Notes: generated from the sequence alone by a model not told the origin. Positions 12,700 through 25,704 are shown, counted from the stretch's first letter. The stretch: DNA of 64,000 nt from Larus michahellis (GCF_964199755.1 NC_133896.1:85358215-85422214), one strand, 5' to 3'. Made by a program: numbers and translations.

Positions 12700-13830
12700 T
12701 TTTTTACTTGCAGGAACAGATAATTTGCACCTAAGAATATTAAAATAATTGTCCAAGGAGATCTCAGAAGCATTAGTAATGTTGATTTTTAAGAAAGACT
12801 AAAACATGGAGAAATTCTAGAGGTGTGATAAGAAACAACCACTGATAATAGTTAAGAATTCAGTTGGGGGAATCAGGGCAAGTACAAGATAAGCCTGACA
12901 CCGGTTTTAGGCAAAATCACAGACAGACTGCTATGCAACACTATCCAAAAGGAACGAAGAAATTGTAACATCAAGATGAAAGATATGCTGTCATAAAAGG
13001 CTAATGTTTGCTTACTGATTATTTTCTTTCTTTTCAAGACTACAGAGTTGATGGTTAGACGTAGTTGTATAGACATATTTTTAGCACTCTATAAAGCATT
13101 TGATGCATTCCTGTGTGAATAGTTTTTTTATCTGAAAAATTGATAAATAATGCTAGCAAAGAGAATATGAGTATAGCTCATGTTAAATATATCAAAGGTT
13201 AGCAAATTACAGCATATTTTGTAAAACAGAGGATGATCAGACAGTACTGTTTCTACTGGTATCCCATAGGCTCTTTTCCCTGGCTGAATGCTACCCAGTG
13301 TCTTTATCTGAGATCTCAAAGATTGGCAGCAAAATTAAAAAATGTACGTTAAAAGCTATTGGAACTACAAGTGATATCAGAAAGAGATTACATCAACCTG
13401 GATACAAATTAACACAGATCATATGGTAAAGTGGACTTACTTAAGACATGTGCATTTTAAAACTCGCGAAGGAAGACTGGAGATCATGCCTTTAAAACAA
13501 GTGAGTACTACAAATTAATAGCTCTGAAAAACATGAGAATTCTAGAAAATGACCATTTGTGAGTTCTGGTGAGATGTTGAGACTGTCTTTGTAGACATAA
13601 TTGTTGATTACAAAAGAAGGAGACTGAGTAGAAAAAGAAAAGGAATATTACCCCTCTATCTGGCACTGGGGAGAGCTTTTGGGGAGTCATCTATCCAGTT
13701 TGTTGCCTACTCTGGCAAAAGAATGTAGAAAAACTGGAAAGTGTTTAGAAAGAGCTGGGAGAACGACCTGAGATTACAAATACGTGTCCCACAGTGTGAG
13801 ACTGGTTTAGAAATACCACAGTCCGAAAGT
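12700..13830 (+). mobile_element. Very old CR1-like LINE, reverse-transcriptase fragment
   Basis: Several separated scraps follow the order of a CR1 ORF2. At 12760-12910, 'atgttgatttttaagaaag' and 'ggagaaattctagaggt' lead to 'cctgacaccggttttaggc' and 'aaaatcacagacag', matching the region before the RT fingers. At 13088-13110 'tataaagcatttgatgca' reads LYKAFDA, the (D)L-x-KAFD motif A area. At 13240-13275 there is a decayed version of the G-(V/I)-P-Q-G-S motif B region. At 13645-13760 'acccctctatctggcactg' and 'aatgtagaaaaactggaaa' match the conserved 'LPLYLAL...(D)VEKLE' end of the RT region. No frame is open throughout, so the copy is long dead. Boundaries are approximate; the tail could extend toward 14050. 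Confidence 0.55.
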
Positions 13831-15426
13831 AATTTCAGATAACAAATAGCTTTCTAATCTATCAGAAGAAGATGCAAATAAGATTCAGTGACTAGAAGCT
13901 GCAGTGAGACATAATCCAGGCTGGGAGTTTGCCTTTTTAACAGGGTGACAAATCATCCATTGGGATTATTGTGCCCAGTCAGTGGGAGCTCTGGGCTTGA
14001 AGCAGAAATTTCTGGGTGAGACCCTGCAGCCTGGACTATGTAAGAGTCAGAGTAGTTTAGAATTTTCCCATGTGGTTTTTGAAACCTCTGAAAAACTCAG
14101 TTTATGTGTTGTGTAAAACAGGACCAGAGTTCTTGTGTCTCCAGAAGAGATATGGCCATTCTCTGAAGTGCAGTCTGCGGACTAAGAGAGTAGAAGAGTT
14201 AGATGGGGAAGGTGCCCCAATGGATTGTTTAAACTCACCATATCTGTGGCAGACCTGAACGAGGTTTTAATGTACATTAAAATTATTCTGTAGGCAGTTA
14301 TATACCGTGAAGCCAAAACGTTTCCTTTCCTCCACCTCCCCCTCCCAAGCCCTCAGGCTTTCATTTACAGTAGAAAAATGGAGCCAGTAAATCTATACTG
14401 TTCTATAAACAGGGCAGCACAATGTCTGTTAAAATTCTGGGCAATTTCTTGTAATCATATATACTTAAGTAAAATTTACATGATCATTACGGGCTGCTCT
14501 TGGGCAATGGCTCTTTGTCAGCCTATAGTGATTAGCACATCAGTGCTGCCAGGACAAAATTCTGTCAGCACCACAAGAAGCAATTTCATCAGGTTTCTTT
14601 TTACACAGACTTGCAGCTCACACTGGCCCTGCAGCTTACTAGGCTTTTTTTTTTTTTTTTCTTTTTTCCCCCTAGCCATGCAGTCTGACTCTTCAGATGG
14701 AAATTAAAACAATTTCAAGAATGAAGAGTTCTACCCTGTTTCTAAAAATAGCCCCGATCTTCAGCAGGGGATGCGATTCCTTAGCCATGTGCAACAAAGA
14801 TGACCTCTTTGTCAGGTCTAGCCTGCAGCAGGAGGTGTCTGCTCCTGGTCTACTTTTACATTGGTTCAAAAATAAACAGCAAGTTCCTCTGGCTGGCCTC
14901 CCTTGCCAAAGGCAGGCAAGGAACATTCTGTACAAGGAAGCAGTCACAATCATTCGAGGGGCCAACTCTAATGAAGTTAATCGATGCATCGACTATGTGT
15001 GTTGAGCATTAATGCTTTATTAAGACGTTCATGGGTTGCACAGCTACATATTATATTAGTGCACAGTAAACATAGTACCGTACATTTGGGATAGCCTACA
15101 GACGTGAGTTGAAAGAGAATGCATTTATTTTTGCAAAATGGAGTCTTTGTGCTCAGATCTGAAACTTATGTAACATGCCAGGGACACCAGAATATATCAC
15201 CTACTTTTCTAAAAACAGTTGAATAAACTAGAAATGTGTGTGATATTTTACAGAAAAAAAAAAATCCTAATTAAGAAAAGGTCACTCGAGTCCTATACGA
15301 ATTACATCTTTTAGAAAAACAAAACAGGGAAAGGAAAAATTTAAAGTTGAAGCAACATGAAAGTCATTGCAATATGAGCATGATGGAAAATTAACCCCTC
15401 TTTTAACCATCTTTAGTATCCAGGAA
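13831..15426. other. No gene recognised; contains a long pyrimidine tract
   Basis: Overlapping short ORFs on both strands near 14690-15010 have no recognisable domains. A 16-T run begins at 14645 and continues as pyrimidines to a CTAG at 14672-14675, which resembles a splice acceptor on the plus strand, but no convincing exon follows. A minus-strand AATAAA lies near 15017. Nothing more can be supported. Confidence 0.45.
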
Positions 15427-15999
15427 TTAGAAAACTACACTACAGTGCTGGCACATTGGGAGAGTGTAATTTGAGGTAAAGAACAGGGTCCCAGTGCCCC
15501 ATTCCAGCCAAGCAAAAGATTTAGATGGGGTAAAACAAAAATGTATACCAAAACGTGTTTTCATTGGGAGAGAGTTGTGCAGTGCTGTTAGAACAAGGAC
15601 CTGGACGTATGTCTTTGACCTTGAAGCAGCACATACACTCAGGGAAACAAGTGAAGTGCAAACACTGTACACTTTGCCCTGTCCCAGCTGTATCACCGTG
15701 TTGTGATTAATGAATTCAGAGACATGGAATAACACTGCTGATAACGTCGGGGCTGGGGAGCCATCATTTGGGTTTAGGAGAGAAACATCAGAGGAGAGAC
15801 GGTGCCGTGTCTCTCCGTAATGGCCTTCCCCTGGCACCAGTTATCAGCAGTTTAGCGACGTACAGTACCATGGCCTCCATAACACTGGGCAAAGAGACAA
15901 AGTTGCTTGAAAGACAGACCAAGGTCTGAAGTCCCAGAAGAGTATCACACGTTAGAGCCATTGTCTCCTTGAAAGTGAGATGTAACACTGGAAATGTTT
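15427..15999. other. Unrecognised 136-codon minus-strand ORF
   Basis: A stretch open on the minus strand from 15837 down to 15427 has no signal peptide, domain or repeat that I recognise, and its composition does not distinguish it from chance. Given the length of the window, an ORF of this size is within random expectation. I do not call it a gene. Confidence 0.3.
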
Positions 16000-16950
16000 T
16001 ATTCCCGTTGTTGGCTGCTGTGGTAAAAGCTCATCTCCACACACACGGAGGCACACAATGAGGCAAAGGCAGGTAGGGGAACCTAGCCAATGCCCTGATA
16101 CGGCCACTATCCCAGGGGTCATCAGCCCATCAGAGGCTCATCTCCACATACTTGAAGGAGCAGAAAGGCACAACAGCAAGTGGGGGCACCCAAAAAACCT
16201 AGTCAGAGAAATGAGCCCCTCCCAGGGCTGCCACAGGGGAGCATCAGCCCCATGGTCCACCAGTGGCACCCATGAAAATGAATTACCAGGAACATCTCGC
16301 TGGGTCACCACACAGACTGAGAGTGTTACAGCCCCGGGGTATGGGACACTTGACAGGTTGTAGGGGGAGTGCATTTTGGCATTGTACAAAGTTTACTATG
16401 GGATGTTTAGTGGAGGAAATGAAAGCTGGGAAAGGGAGAGATCAAGGTGGTTTGGGAAGGAAGAAGTGTGGAAACCAGGGACAAAAGGGGCTGATGATGT
16501 GTAAACTGTTTCTTGTCAGTACACATGTCTGGCCATGCCCCCTGCCTCATCAGCCCAGTCTGTCCTGTCTTCCAAATATACGCTACTTCTGGGTGACAGG
16601 ATCTCTATTCTGTGTGCATGTGTGTGTAAGAAGGTCGAAGTGGCAACCCCTGAGAGGAGACCATGGGTCGAGGGCCTGGGTCAGAGGGCCTGTGTATCCA
16701 TGGTTCTGGCAAGCGCAGCAAGTCAGGGTGTGCATGCCAGTGTGCAATGGCTAGTGAATATCACAAGCTGGACTAGGCAGTGAGTGGGTGAAGTGGCCTG
16801 AGAGCCAGGTGTGCGTGTGTCTCTGAGTGGAGCAGGAGGAGGCATCTCGAGGAGCTAGGTATCAGGGAATCCCTTGTGTCTGTCTGTCTGTCTGTCTGTG
16901 TGCACGTGCATGCCTCTGAGCAGAAGGCAACAGGTGAGACGAAGGATCCA
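16000..16950. other. GC-richer block with degenerate internal similarity
   Basis: This block is visibly richer in G+C than the flanks. Fragments recur loosely: 'catcagcccatcagaggctc' near 16120 and 'gagcatcagccccatggtcc' near 16240, both next to 'cccaggg' and 'gctcatctccaca' type strings (16029, 16137). A 163-codon plus-strand ORF (16263-16754) exists only because the block is GC-rich; I see no domain in it. It could be an unclassified repeat or a lineage-specific sequence. Confidence 0.35.
16877..16900. repeat. (TGTC)n microsatellite
   Basis: Five perfect TGTC units at 16877-16896, followed by an imperfect TGTG. Length polymorphism is likely. Confidence 0.9.
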
Positions 16951-17828
16951 GGACCAGCTTCTGGGTGGACTATGAGAGAGGCTGGTCTAAGGAGAAGGTC
17001 TGTAAAGATAGGGTAGGTACACATGTGCACAGTCAAAAACTAAATGGGCAAAAATAATGTCGATCAGTTCTCAGAATACAGGGACAAAATGACATCCATT
17101 GAATATGAAAAGAAACCTTTTGCTGTTAAATAGAACACACATCCTTGGGGACCTCAGAGGCACAGTATATTACTGAGGATAAGCAGCTACCAAAGAACCA
17201 AAAAGAAAGGGAACAAATTATTATGACTATGGAGTTTCAGTCCTCAAGGTGTAAAAGTCAACCTTTAACTACCTCAAGTCAGAAAAAATATTTTCTCTCT
17301 CAGTGTGGTACACTATAATTCTCCATGATGGACTTGACTAGCTCTCAGGACTGCTAGGTACTTCTTATGGTGAGAGGCAATGTCTACTTTCCCTGTGTGT
17401 GTCAAGCTATCTTTTCTTCAACAGTGTTAAAATCTAATATAAATCAGGCCAGTATTTTCTGCAGTAATGATTAAGTAAAGAACTTGACCATGGACTTTAA
17501 TCGAAGACTGCAAGAAGAGATGTGGAGAAGTACCCAGAAGAATGTTAGTGTAGGTGCATTATTCATTGATCTGCTGGGTCTTGCTAAGTACATTTTTCTA
17601 AAAAAAACCCCAAACCACCAGATTCTGGATGATGAACGTTACTAGGCAATCCGAACACTACCAAGTGGCTCCTAAAATGAAAGAACTGCAACCAGGTCAC
17701 CTGTCCCTCTTGAGGCCAACATTGGGCCTACCGTATGAAAAGCATTTAGCAATAAAGGTTAGCATCATCATTCAGACATCTGTACAGACAGACGGGCAAA
17801 GCGAGTCCCTCCTCTGCAACAGTCTTCT

Positions 17829-17930
17829 AGTGTGACCTTAGATCTGCTGTTTAATTTCCACACACTGTGGTTTTCCCATTTGCAAAGAGGAGATGTTTCA
17901 GCCTGTCCTTACCTCAAGTGGTGGCTTTTT
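17829..17930 (+). repeat. MIR/CORE-SINE-like fragment
   Basis: The order 'ctagtgtgacctta', 'ctgtttaatttccacacac' and 'ggttttcccatttgcaaag' parallels the MIR consensus order: C-T-G-T-G-T-G-A-C-C-T-T, then T-T-A-A-C-C-T-C, then C-A-G-T-T-T-C-C-T-C-A-T-C-T-G-T-A-A-A. It continues into 'cttacctcaagtggtg', which matches the following TACCTACCTCA area. The copy is old. An L2-type LINE tail sharing this core is the main alternative. Confidence 0.5.
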
Positions 17931-20900
17931 GAGCCTAAAAATGGTATGGTGAGGTGTTAAAAGCTATGTCACTAAGAATGACCCAAGAGGGTAGGTAAAA
18001 TAACAGTCTACATGGCAGGCAAATTCTTTACTAGTGAATTTTGCAGAGGAAGGTGCTTGGACAGATTGGACAGATAGAAAACTAGTTTCTTCATTGTTTA
18101 TTATTATTTCATAGATTTTCTTACCACTTTTTCCATTTAGGGGTTCTATTTATCTCCATGTTTCCTGCCTTCTCCTTCCCATTTGTTCTGGCATTGAAGC
18201 CACCACTAGACAGGCATTTGAGCCAGAGAATCCCAGATCTAAACTTCTTCAAAGGCTGGAAGATGGGGGATGAAAACAGAGTTTTGGCTCCTAAAATGTA
18301 AGTTCAGCTGGGGATTCAAATTCCACCTAGTTTGGGGTTGGGTGATTGTGAGATTCCAGTTCAAGCTCATCTCTCCAGTCATAAGGTGGAATTCACCACA
18401 TTAAAATTCTTTCCACAGCACGAAGGGGATGTCATCGTAAACACTGCATTATGACTTCCCTACAGGTTGCTGCAGAAGAAGAAATTAACCCAGGAACAGC
18501 AGAGACCTTTAAAAAACACCATGACCTTTCAGTAACAGAAAACATGGGAAAATCTAAGTCTTAAACTCATTTGATTCTGGCTTGGCACTCTGTGCAAATC
18601 CCTGCATACAGAGAAGTTTAGGACAGGGATTTCTATGATGCCTCCTTAACTGCAGCCACAGTTTTGCATGTAAATATTCTAAGCCTGAGATCTTGATGTA
18701 TCCTAAACCAGGCACTGATGCTTCTGAAGTGTAGGGATTAATTATGAGAGTGTCATTGTGAGAAAGGCAACCACAGTAACATCCAAGCTCTGAATCTGGA
18801 CATGGAAAAAATAACAAAGCAGAAACAAAAACAAAGAAAAGAAACAGAGTCCGTGTTGGAGCCTTTCTAAAAATCATATGCAAGAATCCAGATGGAGAGA
18901 GTTCTGGATGCTGTTCATGCCTAACATGATCAGCAGATAGATGAGTGGCTTGGAGACATGAGAAGTGAGCTAGAGAAAGTGCCAGACTGCTTGTTGGGAT
19001 TTCAAGGAGTGTTTGTGGTAAGCCACACTTCAGATCTTTTTATACTGCGGCCTGAGTGCTGTCTTACAGACCATGAATGGAAACTTAAGGACCAAATATT
19101 TTGGGGTTGGTCATGATTTCATGATAGCGATCCCATTTTCCAACCTGTAAGCCATTTTCCGCTTAAGACTTGTGAGCACCATTGGATCAAAAAAACAAGC
19201 CAGTCTCACTTCACCAAAAGGTTCATAGCATGCAGACCACAGTATTAATAAAGGAAAGGACTATACAGGTATTCTCCTCTCCCCAAGCTTTAGATGTTGC
19301 AATTATCTTTCATTTCTCCTCCAGCCTTAACCACTCCAGTTTTTGTGCTGGGGGAAACTCTCTTTCTCTTTGCATCTCCCTCTTTTCCCCCCTCGTTGCT
19401 GCTCCTGACAACACCCTCAGCCTCCCATCTTTTTGTCCAAGTGGACATTTTATGTTTCAACGGTCACTTTCAGTCTGTGAGATTCAGCCCGGGCTTGTCC
19501 AAATGGTTTAGACTCCTTCCTTTTCCCTTTCACCACTGCTGTTAAGAAGGCAGCGTGTGCCGCTTCCCTGAAAGACAAACCCTGCAAAATTCCTGCTGCG
19601 AGCATGTGTGGTCGGGCTTTTGTGGATAAAAGTGGTGGTTTCCTATTCTCAGAGTTGCTGGAGTGCAGAGTAAAAAGGACGAAAGCCCAAAATGACACGC
19701 AGTGTTTATGCTAGGCAAACTATCTCAGCCGTTTTGTTGGTGTCAGGTGCATTGACTCAGCAACAGACCTTCTTTTCTTATTTGCTCGAGCAGATAAACT
19801 GCAATTACCCTCTGAAAGATAATATTTAGGTCTCCCTTTCTTTCTCTGTTCTCTGGAACACCCAATACTGCTCCCTTCGACCATAAAAGACCTAACTTAC
19901 CTGTCACTTGCTACACAGTCTGTCCCAGTTTCTTAGCACGAGAATAAGATCTGGAAAGAGTTATTTGATGTTCTGATTTGCAGCAGAACCTAAACTAACC
20001 CAGAGAGTGAGTATCCAATTGGCCTGCAGCTTATGCTTTTTAATCTGTTAAAAAGCATATATCAAATGGGAAGCACCAGGAAAGGGAAGGTTCCCAGATG
20101 TTGGAATGGTGTTCCACAGCCTTAGGGAAAAAGGGTGATTAAGGCCTGAGTACGTACTGCAGATGTCAGGTTGTTTTATAGGCTTATTCAAAGCCTATTA
20201 AAGTCAAAGAGAATCTTTACATTATCTTTGATGGGTTTTGGATGAGGCCTATGGATATTGAGGGGTCTTAAGTGACAAGTAGTCTGAGCAGGACTGATGG
20301 AAAGTCATTAGAAAGTTACTATCATGTAAAGGGATTTTCAAGCAGAATACCCACGGAGTACTTCTGCCTCTATACTCACACCGTAGGTTAATATGTAAGC
20401 TACTCCAGAATACTGCCCGTCACTCTGTGCCTCTTACTGCTCCAGCACAAGCTACAAGCTGGATAGGGAGAAAAGCCCTTTTCCGGTTGGGTTTCCCCTT
20501 TAGCACAGCTTTATGTGCTTGTATAATATGAAACAGCCTTTTCTATTTCTGTTCAAGCTCTGGAGGCTTGGATTTCCCCCAGAATTTTTGATTAACAGCT
20601 GAGCCTAAATCAGAGCTGCCTGGGGTCTCCTTTGCCTTACTGACACATCGTAATATCCTTTCATCTGCTATTCCGAGCCAGTTCCTTGTTCTGTCAAGCT
20701 GCTCACTCCCTCTGAGAGAGAGCACGTCAATCCCTCTCTCTTTCTAAGACTTTACTGAGCTGTTTCAAAGAAGGACTTCCACCACAATGCGTAAAAATTC
20801 TTTGTTTGACTGACTAAGGACCAGACTGCAAAGGTCACTGGATTATGGACTGCAGCCCACAAGATGGATTTTGTTAAAGGTGGTCATCTTCTGTATGCTC

Positions 20901-21584
20901 AGGTCCACTTCAGGCTTTACCTGGGTGGTTCAGGGGCCAAATCAGTAAAGCCACACTTCTCACAACATCTCATGTAAATTAAAGCACTCTGACAACACCA
21001 GCTAGGATCTGTACATTACTCCTTGCCGTTGATCCTACAGAGAAAAGCCCTCTCTATGACTTGGCTGATGAATAGATTCAGTTCCTGAAGGTGGAGGAGG
21101 CAAGGCTAAAACCAATAAAACTAATTTACAGTTTTAAATGGGCTGCCATTTAACCATCCCTGAATTAAATGAATCACAGCAGGCTTTTTTCTTCTATTTC
21201 TGGAGATTAATTTGGCTTGATAGCACTGGTAATATAAACAGCAAAAATTATAAATGCTAAATGGCAAAATGGTAAGCTTACACATGCCATGTCTGCATGA
21301 GCTACATGAGTAGGAATGCAGTCAGGCCAAAGCCAAAGGTCAGCTGGAGTTAAAACTAGCAATGAAGGTAAAAATCAGCAGTTTCTGTATGTACGTTGGT
21401 ATAAGAAAGGCCAAAGACAGTGTGCTGAGTGGGTTAAGGGACCTACAGACAAGTTATAGGGAAAAAGATTAATTTTGTAGCTCATATTTCACATGTAAGA
21501 CTTGTCCCTAGGCCTCCCAGATTTCTAAGACTCCTAATATAGTCTGTGGGTATGAAGCAGTACCCACAGGAAAGAGAGCTGGGA
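17931..21584. other. Single-copy sequence, nothing coding recognised
   Basis: The ORFs here (up to 109 codons, near 18554-18883 and 19182-19511) show no recognisable domain. Two perfect small hairpins are present: 20032-20059 (12-bp arms TATGCTTTTTAA/TTAAAAAGCATA, 4-nt loop) and 21544-21569 (9-bp arms CTGTGGGTA/TACCCACAG, 8-nt loop). Confidence 0.5.
20032..20059. repeat. Perfect 12-bp inverted repeat, 4-nt loop
   Basis: TATGCTTTTTAA at 20032-20043 pairs exactly with TTAAAAAGCATA at 20048-20059 around a TCTG loop. It could form a small cruciform. There is no evidence of function. Confidence 0.7.
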
Positions 21585-22935
21585 ATCATTTCATCTAACT
21601 AGATGTGCATGAGACCATCAGACCAGATAGGGAGCATCCGAGGTTGCTAAAGGAGCTGGCTGATGTAATTGAGGGGCTAATTTCTGTCACCTTTGAAAGT
21701 TTATGGCAACTGGGGAAGAGTCCTCATGCCTGGAAAAAGGCAGATGTTTCACCAACCCCAAAAAGGCTAAGAAGGACCCAGGGAACTTGCATCTGGCCAT
21801 CATAATCTCAGTCCTTGGGAAGGCTGTGGAGCAAATGTTCTTAGAAGCCACTTCAAAACACATAAAGGACAAGAAGGTGACTAGAGGGAACCAGCATGGC
21901 TTTTCCAAGGGAAGATGATGCCTGCCCAACTTCATGGCTTTCTATGATGAGGTGCTTGACATTGTGGACGAAGGGAGGGAGAGGGATGCTGAATGCCTTG
22001 ATTTCCATAAGGCCTGTCACACAGTCTCCTGTAGTCTCCTAATCATCATCACTGGTGAGAAATCCAGATGAGCTAGATCAGTGGGGTGAAAAATTGGCTG
22101 GATTGTCAGGCTCCAAGAGTTGTGATCAGTGATGCAAAGTCCAGGTGGCTGTCGGTAACTAGAGACATCCCTAAGGGATCAGTACTGGGGGCATATTTAG
22201 TGTCTTTATTAATGATCTGGGTGATGGGATGGAGTGTACTCTTGGCAAGTTTGCAGGCAACACCAAATTGGTTGTAGCAGATCATATCCTGGTGGGCAGG
22301 ACCGCAATTCAAAGGGACCGGAATAACACGAACAGGCTGAAGAAATGGGCTGACAAAAAGCTGATGAGGTTCAGCAAGAATAACCGCAAGGTCTATCTTG
22401 GATAGAATATTGTTATGCAATGATGCAGACTGGTGGGTGACTGTTATGAAACAGCTCTGCGGAAAAGCATCCAGGGGTCGGTCATAGCAGACAGCAGGTT
22501 GTACATGAAGGACCACTGTGTCTTTGGGGCAAAGAAAGTCAGCAGCATCTTGGTCCAGAGAAATCCTTTCCCTCTATTTGACTCTTATAAGACCATATCT
22601 GGATTACTGTCCACTTTTGGGATCCCCAGTATAAGAAGGATATTGACATATGACCTCAAGTTTAGTGGGGGGACACAAAGTTGGTACAGGGCTGGGGGAA
22701 GTGGTGTACAAGGAGAAGCTGAGACAGCTGGGTCTGTCCAGCCTGGAGAATAAAAGGGAAGAAGCGACCTTATTTGCTGTCTGCAACTATCTGATCACAG
22801 GGTTTAAAGAAGATGGAGACACTTTTCTTGGAGGTACATGGTGATAAGACGAGGGAAATGGACACAAGTTGGAATGTGGGAAATTCCAAACAGACGTTAG
22901 AAAACACTGTTTTTACCATAAAAGTGTTCAAATAG
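21585..22935 (+). mobile_element. Degenerate CR1 LINE, ORF2 reverse-transcriptase region
   Basis: The plus strand reads through the CR1 ORF2 series in order, in shifting frames. 'DREHPRLLKELADVIEGL' (21615-21680) is the region before the RT core. 'VLGKAVEQMFLEA' (about 21810-21850) and 'NQHGFSKGR' (21890-21918) are the fingers. A decayed '(F)HKACHTVS' near 22000 stands for the motif A KAFDTVS. 'NWLDCQAPRVVISDAKS' (22092-22142) precedes 'PKGSVLG' (22168-22190), the motif B PQGSVLGP with Q changed to K. The end, near 22860-22930, reads 'LECGKF' then a remnant of the conserved FF-x-(V/I)-R tail. Multiple stops and frameshifts make it non-functional. The 5' end is truncated, as is usual for CR1, and the terminal 8-bp repeats are not visible, so the 3' end is also lost or decayed. 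Confidence 0.85.
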
Positions 22936-25191
22936 TGACATGTAATTTCCTAGTATTTCCTAGTAATTTCCTGAATTTATTTCAAGCAAAATGGAAAGAA
23001 GGCTTTGAAATCTAACTGCCAGGTTTCACCCCACATTGATTTCAGAATAAGGGTGTGTAATGCTCTAACTGGATGTTTGCACCCTGCTGATGTTTTCAGG
23101 AGATTCTCAAACCTTCCAGTAACAACACTGTTTAATCAGACCGAACAAAGACTTGAGTCCTCTATAAAAACCAGAAAAATTTGCAAGCTTCACACCCCCT
23201 TTACTGTTGCTATGGGTAAATTTAGGGTTCTTCCTCCACACCCACACCCTCTTTCAAAAAAACCCACGAGAATACCTCTCCACAGCAATTGCTGAAAAAT
23301 ATCTCCTGGATTTTAAAAGTTCTACTCTCAGACAATCTCCAGGAGTGACAAATTTTCAAACAAAACCTAGGAAGAGAGATGCAATGAAGCAGGGAATGGC
23401 TTTAGAAACTGTTTCATAGCCTTACAATTGTGTTCACCACTGAAAACTTCAGATGAAAGTTGAAGCTGAAAACACATTTATACAAAGGAGGCAGATGTTT
23501 TAGTAGGCAGTTTTTGGGCACGATTCCATAATATTCCAAATTCCATGGCCTGTCATATTTGCACTTTCTGTCTTTGTTTGGGCAATTGTATCATTTTTAA
23601 CCTGGATAAAAATCTATACACTCCAGAAAAAGCCCTTAGAATCAAACTTGTTATTTAATTGTTCTCTGTAAATGAGAGTATATTTTGTCTAATTCTGAAA
23701 TCTCCTAATTTCTTCTCATGCAGAGAAGATCAGAGATTAAAGCCTGTTCCCTAGGAGTGGTAGATCCACCATTGTCTTAATTTTTTTCTACCTCAGTATC
23801 TTGCATCCTAAGTATTTTCTCTCTGCTTCCAACAGTGGTTTACTCCCTTGCCCATGCAACTGCCTCAACCATTTTATCTCTTGCCACGATTTTTGGGCAA
23901 CTGTCAGCCCTTTGTTTCCCTGCTTTCTACAGCATAAGGGCAAGGAGTTTTCATGCACTTTCTCTGGTCCTTCAAACAAACACCTGCCCACGGTTTGGGA
24001 ACCATTAGTCAAAGAGATCTGAAATTGTCTCTGGACATGAGATTGTTCTTTAGATTCCCATCTTAAAATCCAGTGATACAAACATACAAACAATGAGTTA
24101 TGGACATATTTGTGAGATACAGCCAAATAAGAAACTTAAGTAAGATTTTACTATTACTCTTTACCCTTGCTGATTTCAAACTCAGCATACCAGACCTTGA
24201 ACCATTCCCTAAATGACATACAAGAACAGTCCCTTTTCACTTTTCCCCATTGTGGGACAAGATGGACAGTCCTTGCTCTAAGGAAAGCTAAGACTTTCCC
24301 AAACACAAAGCTGTTAATAGGGTACCTATTGAACCTGCCACCTAGGTGGAGTCAAGTGGAGACATCAGTGGATGAGACTAGAAACAGAAGAGCATTAAAG
24401 TGCCCTGCGCTCTGATTATCCTCAGCAAAGACACCAGTTCAAAAGTGTATTTTGGCCAGAATAATTTAACAAAGTGTTTATTTAAGCCTCTGGAAATGTC
24501 ACTCAAACTCATTCCTACCTCCAAGTAAGCACCAGTTAAAGCTGGGGGGACATAACAAAGAAGGAGACCCACCTTCTTCTCACTCTAACCAAGCCTGCAA
24601 GCTGTTATTCCCATTGCATATTCTTCCAGAATGTCCGATTTATGCTTCAGATGATGCTGCCCACGTTTTCTGACATTTTTGCCTAAGTATACACAAGATG
24701 GTAAGTAACCCTGCAGCATGCGTAGGATGCATCTTTCCATCCTGCCTGCTAATGACTCTTGGAAGCTTCGGATGTTTCATTAATAAATCTGTAATTTACA
24801 ATTATGCCGCTGCTTTTACACAAAAAAGGACAATGAGGTAACTGACTTCAAACATGATCTAGCTCAAATTAACTGGAATGTAAACAACAGAGACATGGGA
24901 CAAAACTATGGAAAGGAAAAGAGGAATACGGCATTACTGTAGTGTTACATTTTGTCTGGGTATATAAACATAAATAGGGTTTTTTTAAGAAAAAATTTGA
25001 CTTCTCATTTCCTATTTAATACTTCCATTACATAACATAAATATGTCAAAACATCTCCAGATTCCTTCATGCTGAAAATCAGGTTATACTTAAACAAAGT
25101 TTGTGTGTGTCCTTCTTTGGCAGCTACCAATTAAATGTCACTGTTTTAAACACCATTTTTAGAACTGGCTTTTGTACGTTGCCAGATGAGG
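22936..25191. other. Single-copy sequence, nothing recognised
   Basis: No known gene or repeat family. A short three-fold echo of 'atttcctagt' lies at about 22945-22972. ORFs of up to 112 codons are present on both strands without recognisable domains. Confidence 0.5.
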
Positions 25192-25704
25192 TCACAACTG
25201 CTTCCTGTTAATTGCTAGACATTTTACTAAAACGCAGACTTCACAGCACACATGCTTTCTGTTGTTTGCTTGATTGTTTGATTTAAAAAGAGGTAAGTGT
25301 GTGCAGGAGAGGGGGAGGTGGGGGGACGTTGGTCGAGAGATTGGGAAACGTTCATCCTCTAAGCAGTTCCTCCAGCACAAGACAATTTCAGCCACTCCAT
25401 CCTCCCAAGTAGACAACGGTTTCACTTCAGGTGTGGATTTTTCAGGATGTAAGGATGCTTTATCACCGATGACAGCCCTTGCCACAGCGTAGGCTTCACA
25501 CAAGTTCTTCGCCCAGTAACAGACTCTATAATTTCCAACTTTATGCCCAGAGGCAAAGTACCAGAGAAAGGTTGTAGTCCTGTGCTGCAAGTATGGCCTC
25601 ACAGCGTGACCCTGGGATACTGCCAGGGGACTCATATCTCCCCTTCCAACAAGAGCAGAGCACCCCATTACTCTCAGGGCGGACGGCAGGAAAGATCCCA
25701 GCAT
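25192..25704 (-). other. Unrecognised 170-codon ORF (longest outside repeats)
   Basis: This is the longest open stretch in the window that does not lie in an identified mobile element. The translation is mixed in composition, rich in Cys, Arg, His and Trp, with no signal peptide, transmembrane helix or motif I recognise. The local sequence is GC-richer than its flanks, which lengthens random ORFs. No upstream promoter or splice pattern supports it. I do not recognise it and think chance is the most likely explanation, but it is the one ORF here worth a homology search. Confidence 0.15.

Noticed and set aside
14645..14707. T16 run plus pyrimidines ending CTAG as a splice acceptor
   Set aside because: The downstream frames hit stops quickly or read through a domain-free ORF, and no donor fits. 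A homopolymer run next to AG is common.
15001..15030. Minus-strand AATAAA as the poly(A) site of a minus-strand gene
   Set aside because: Single hexamers are frequent in AT-rich DNA, and the upstream 136-codon ORF has no support as a coding exon.
16263..16754. 163-codon plus-strand ORF as a gene
   Set aside because: It lies in a GC-richer block with few stop codons in any frame, overlaps other ORFs in several frames, and has no recognisable domain or start context.
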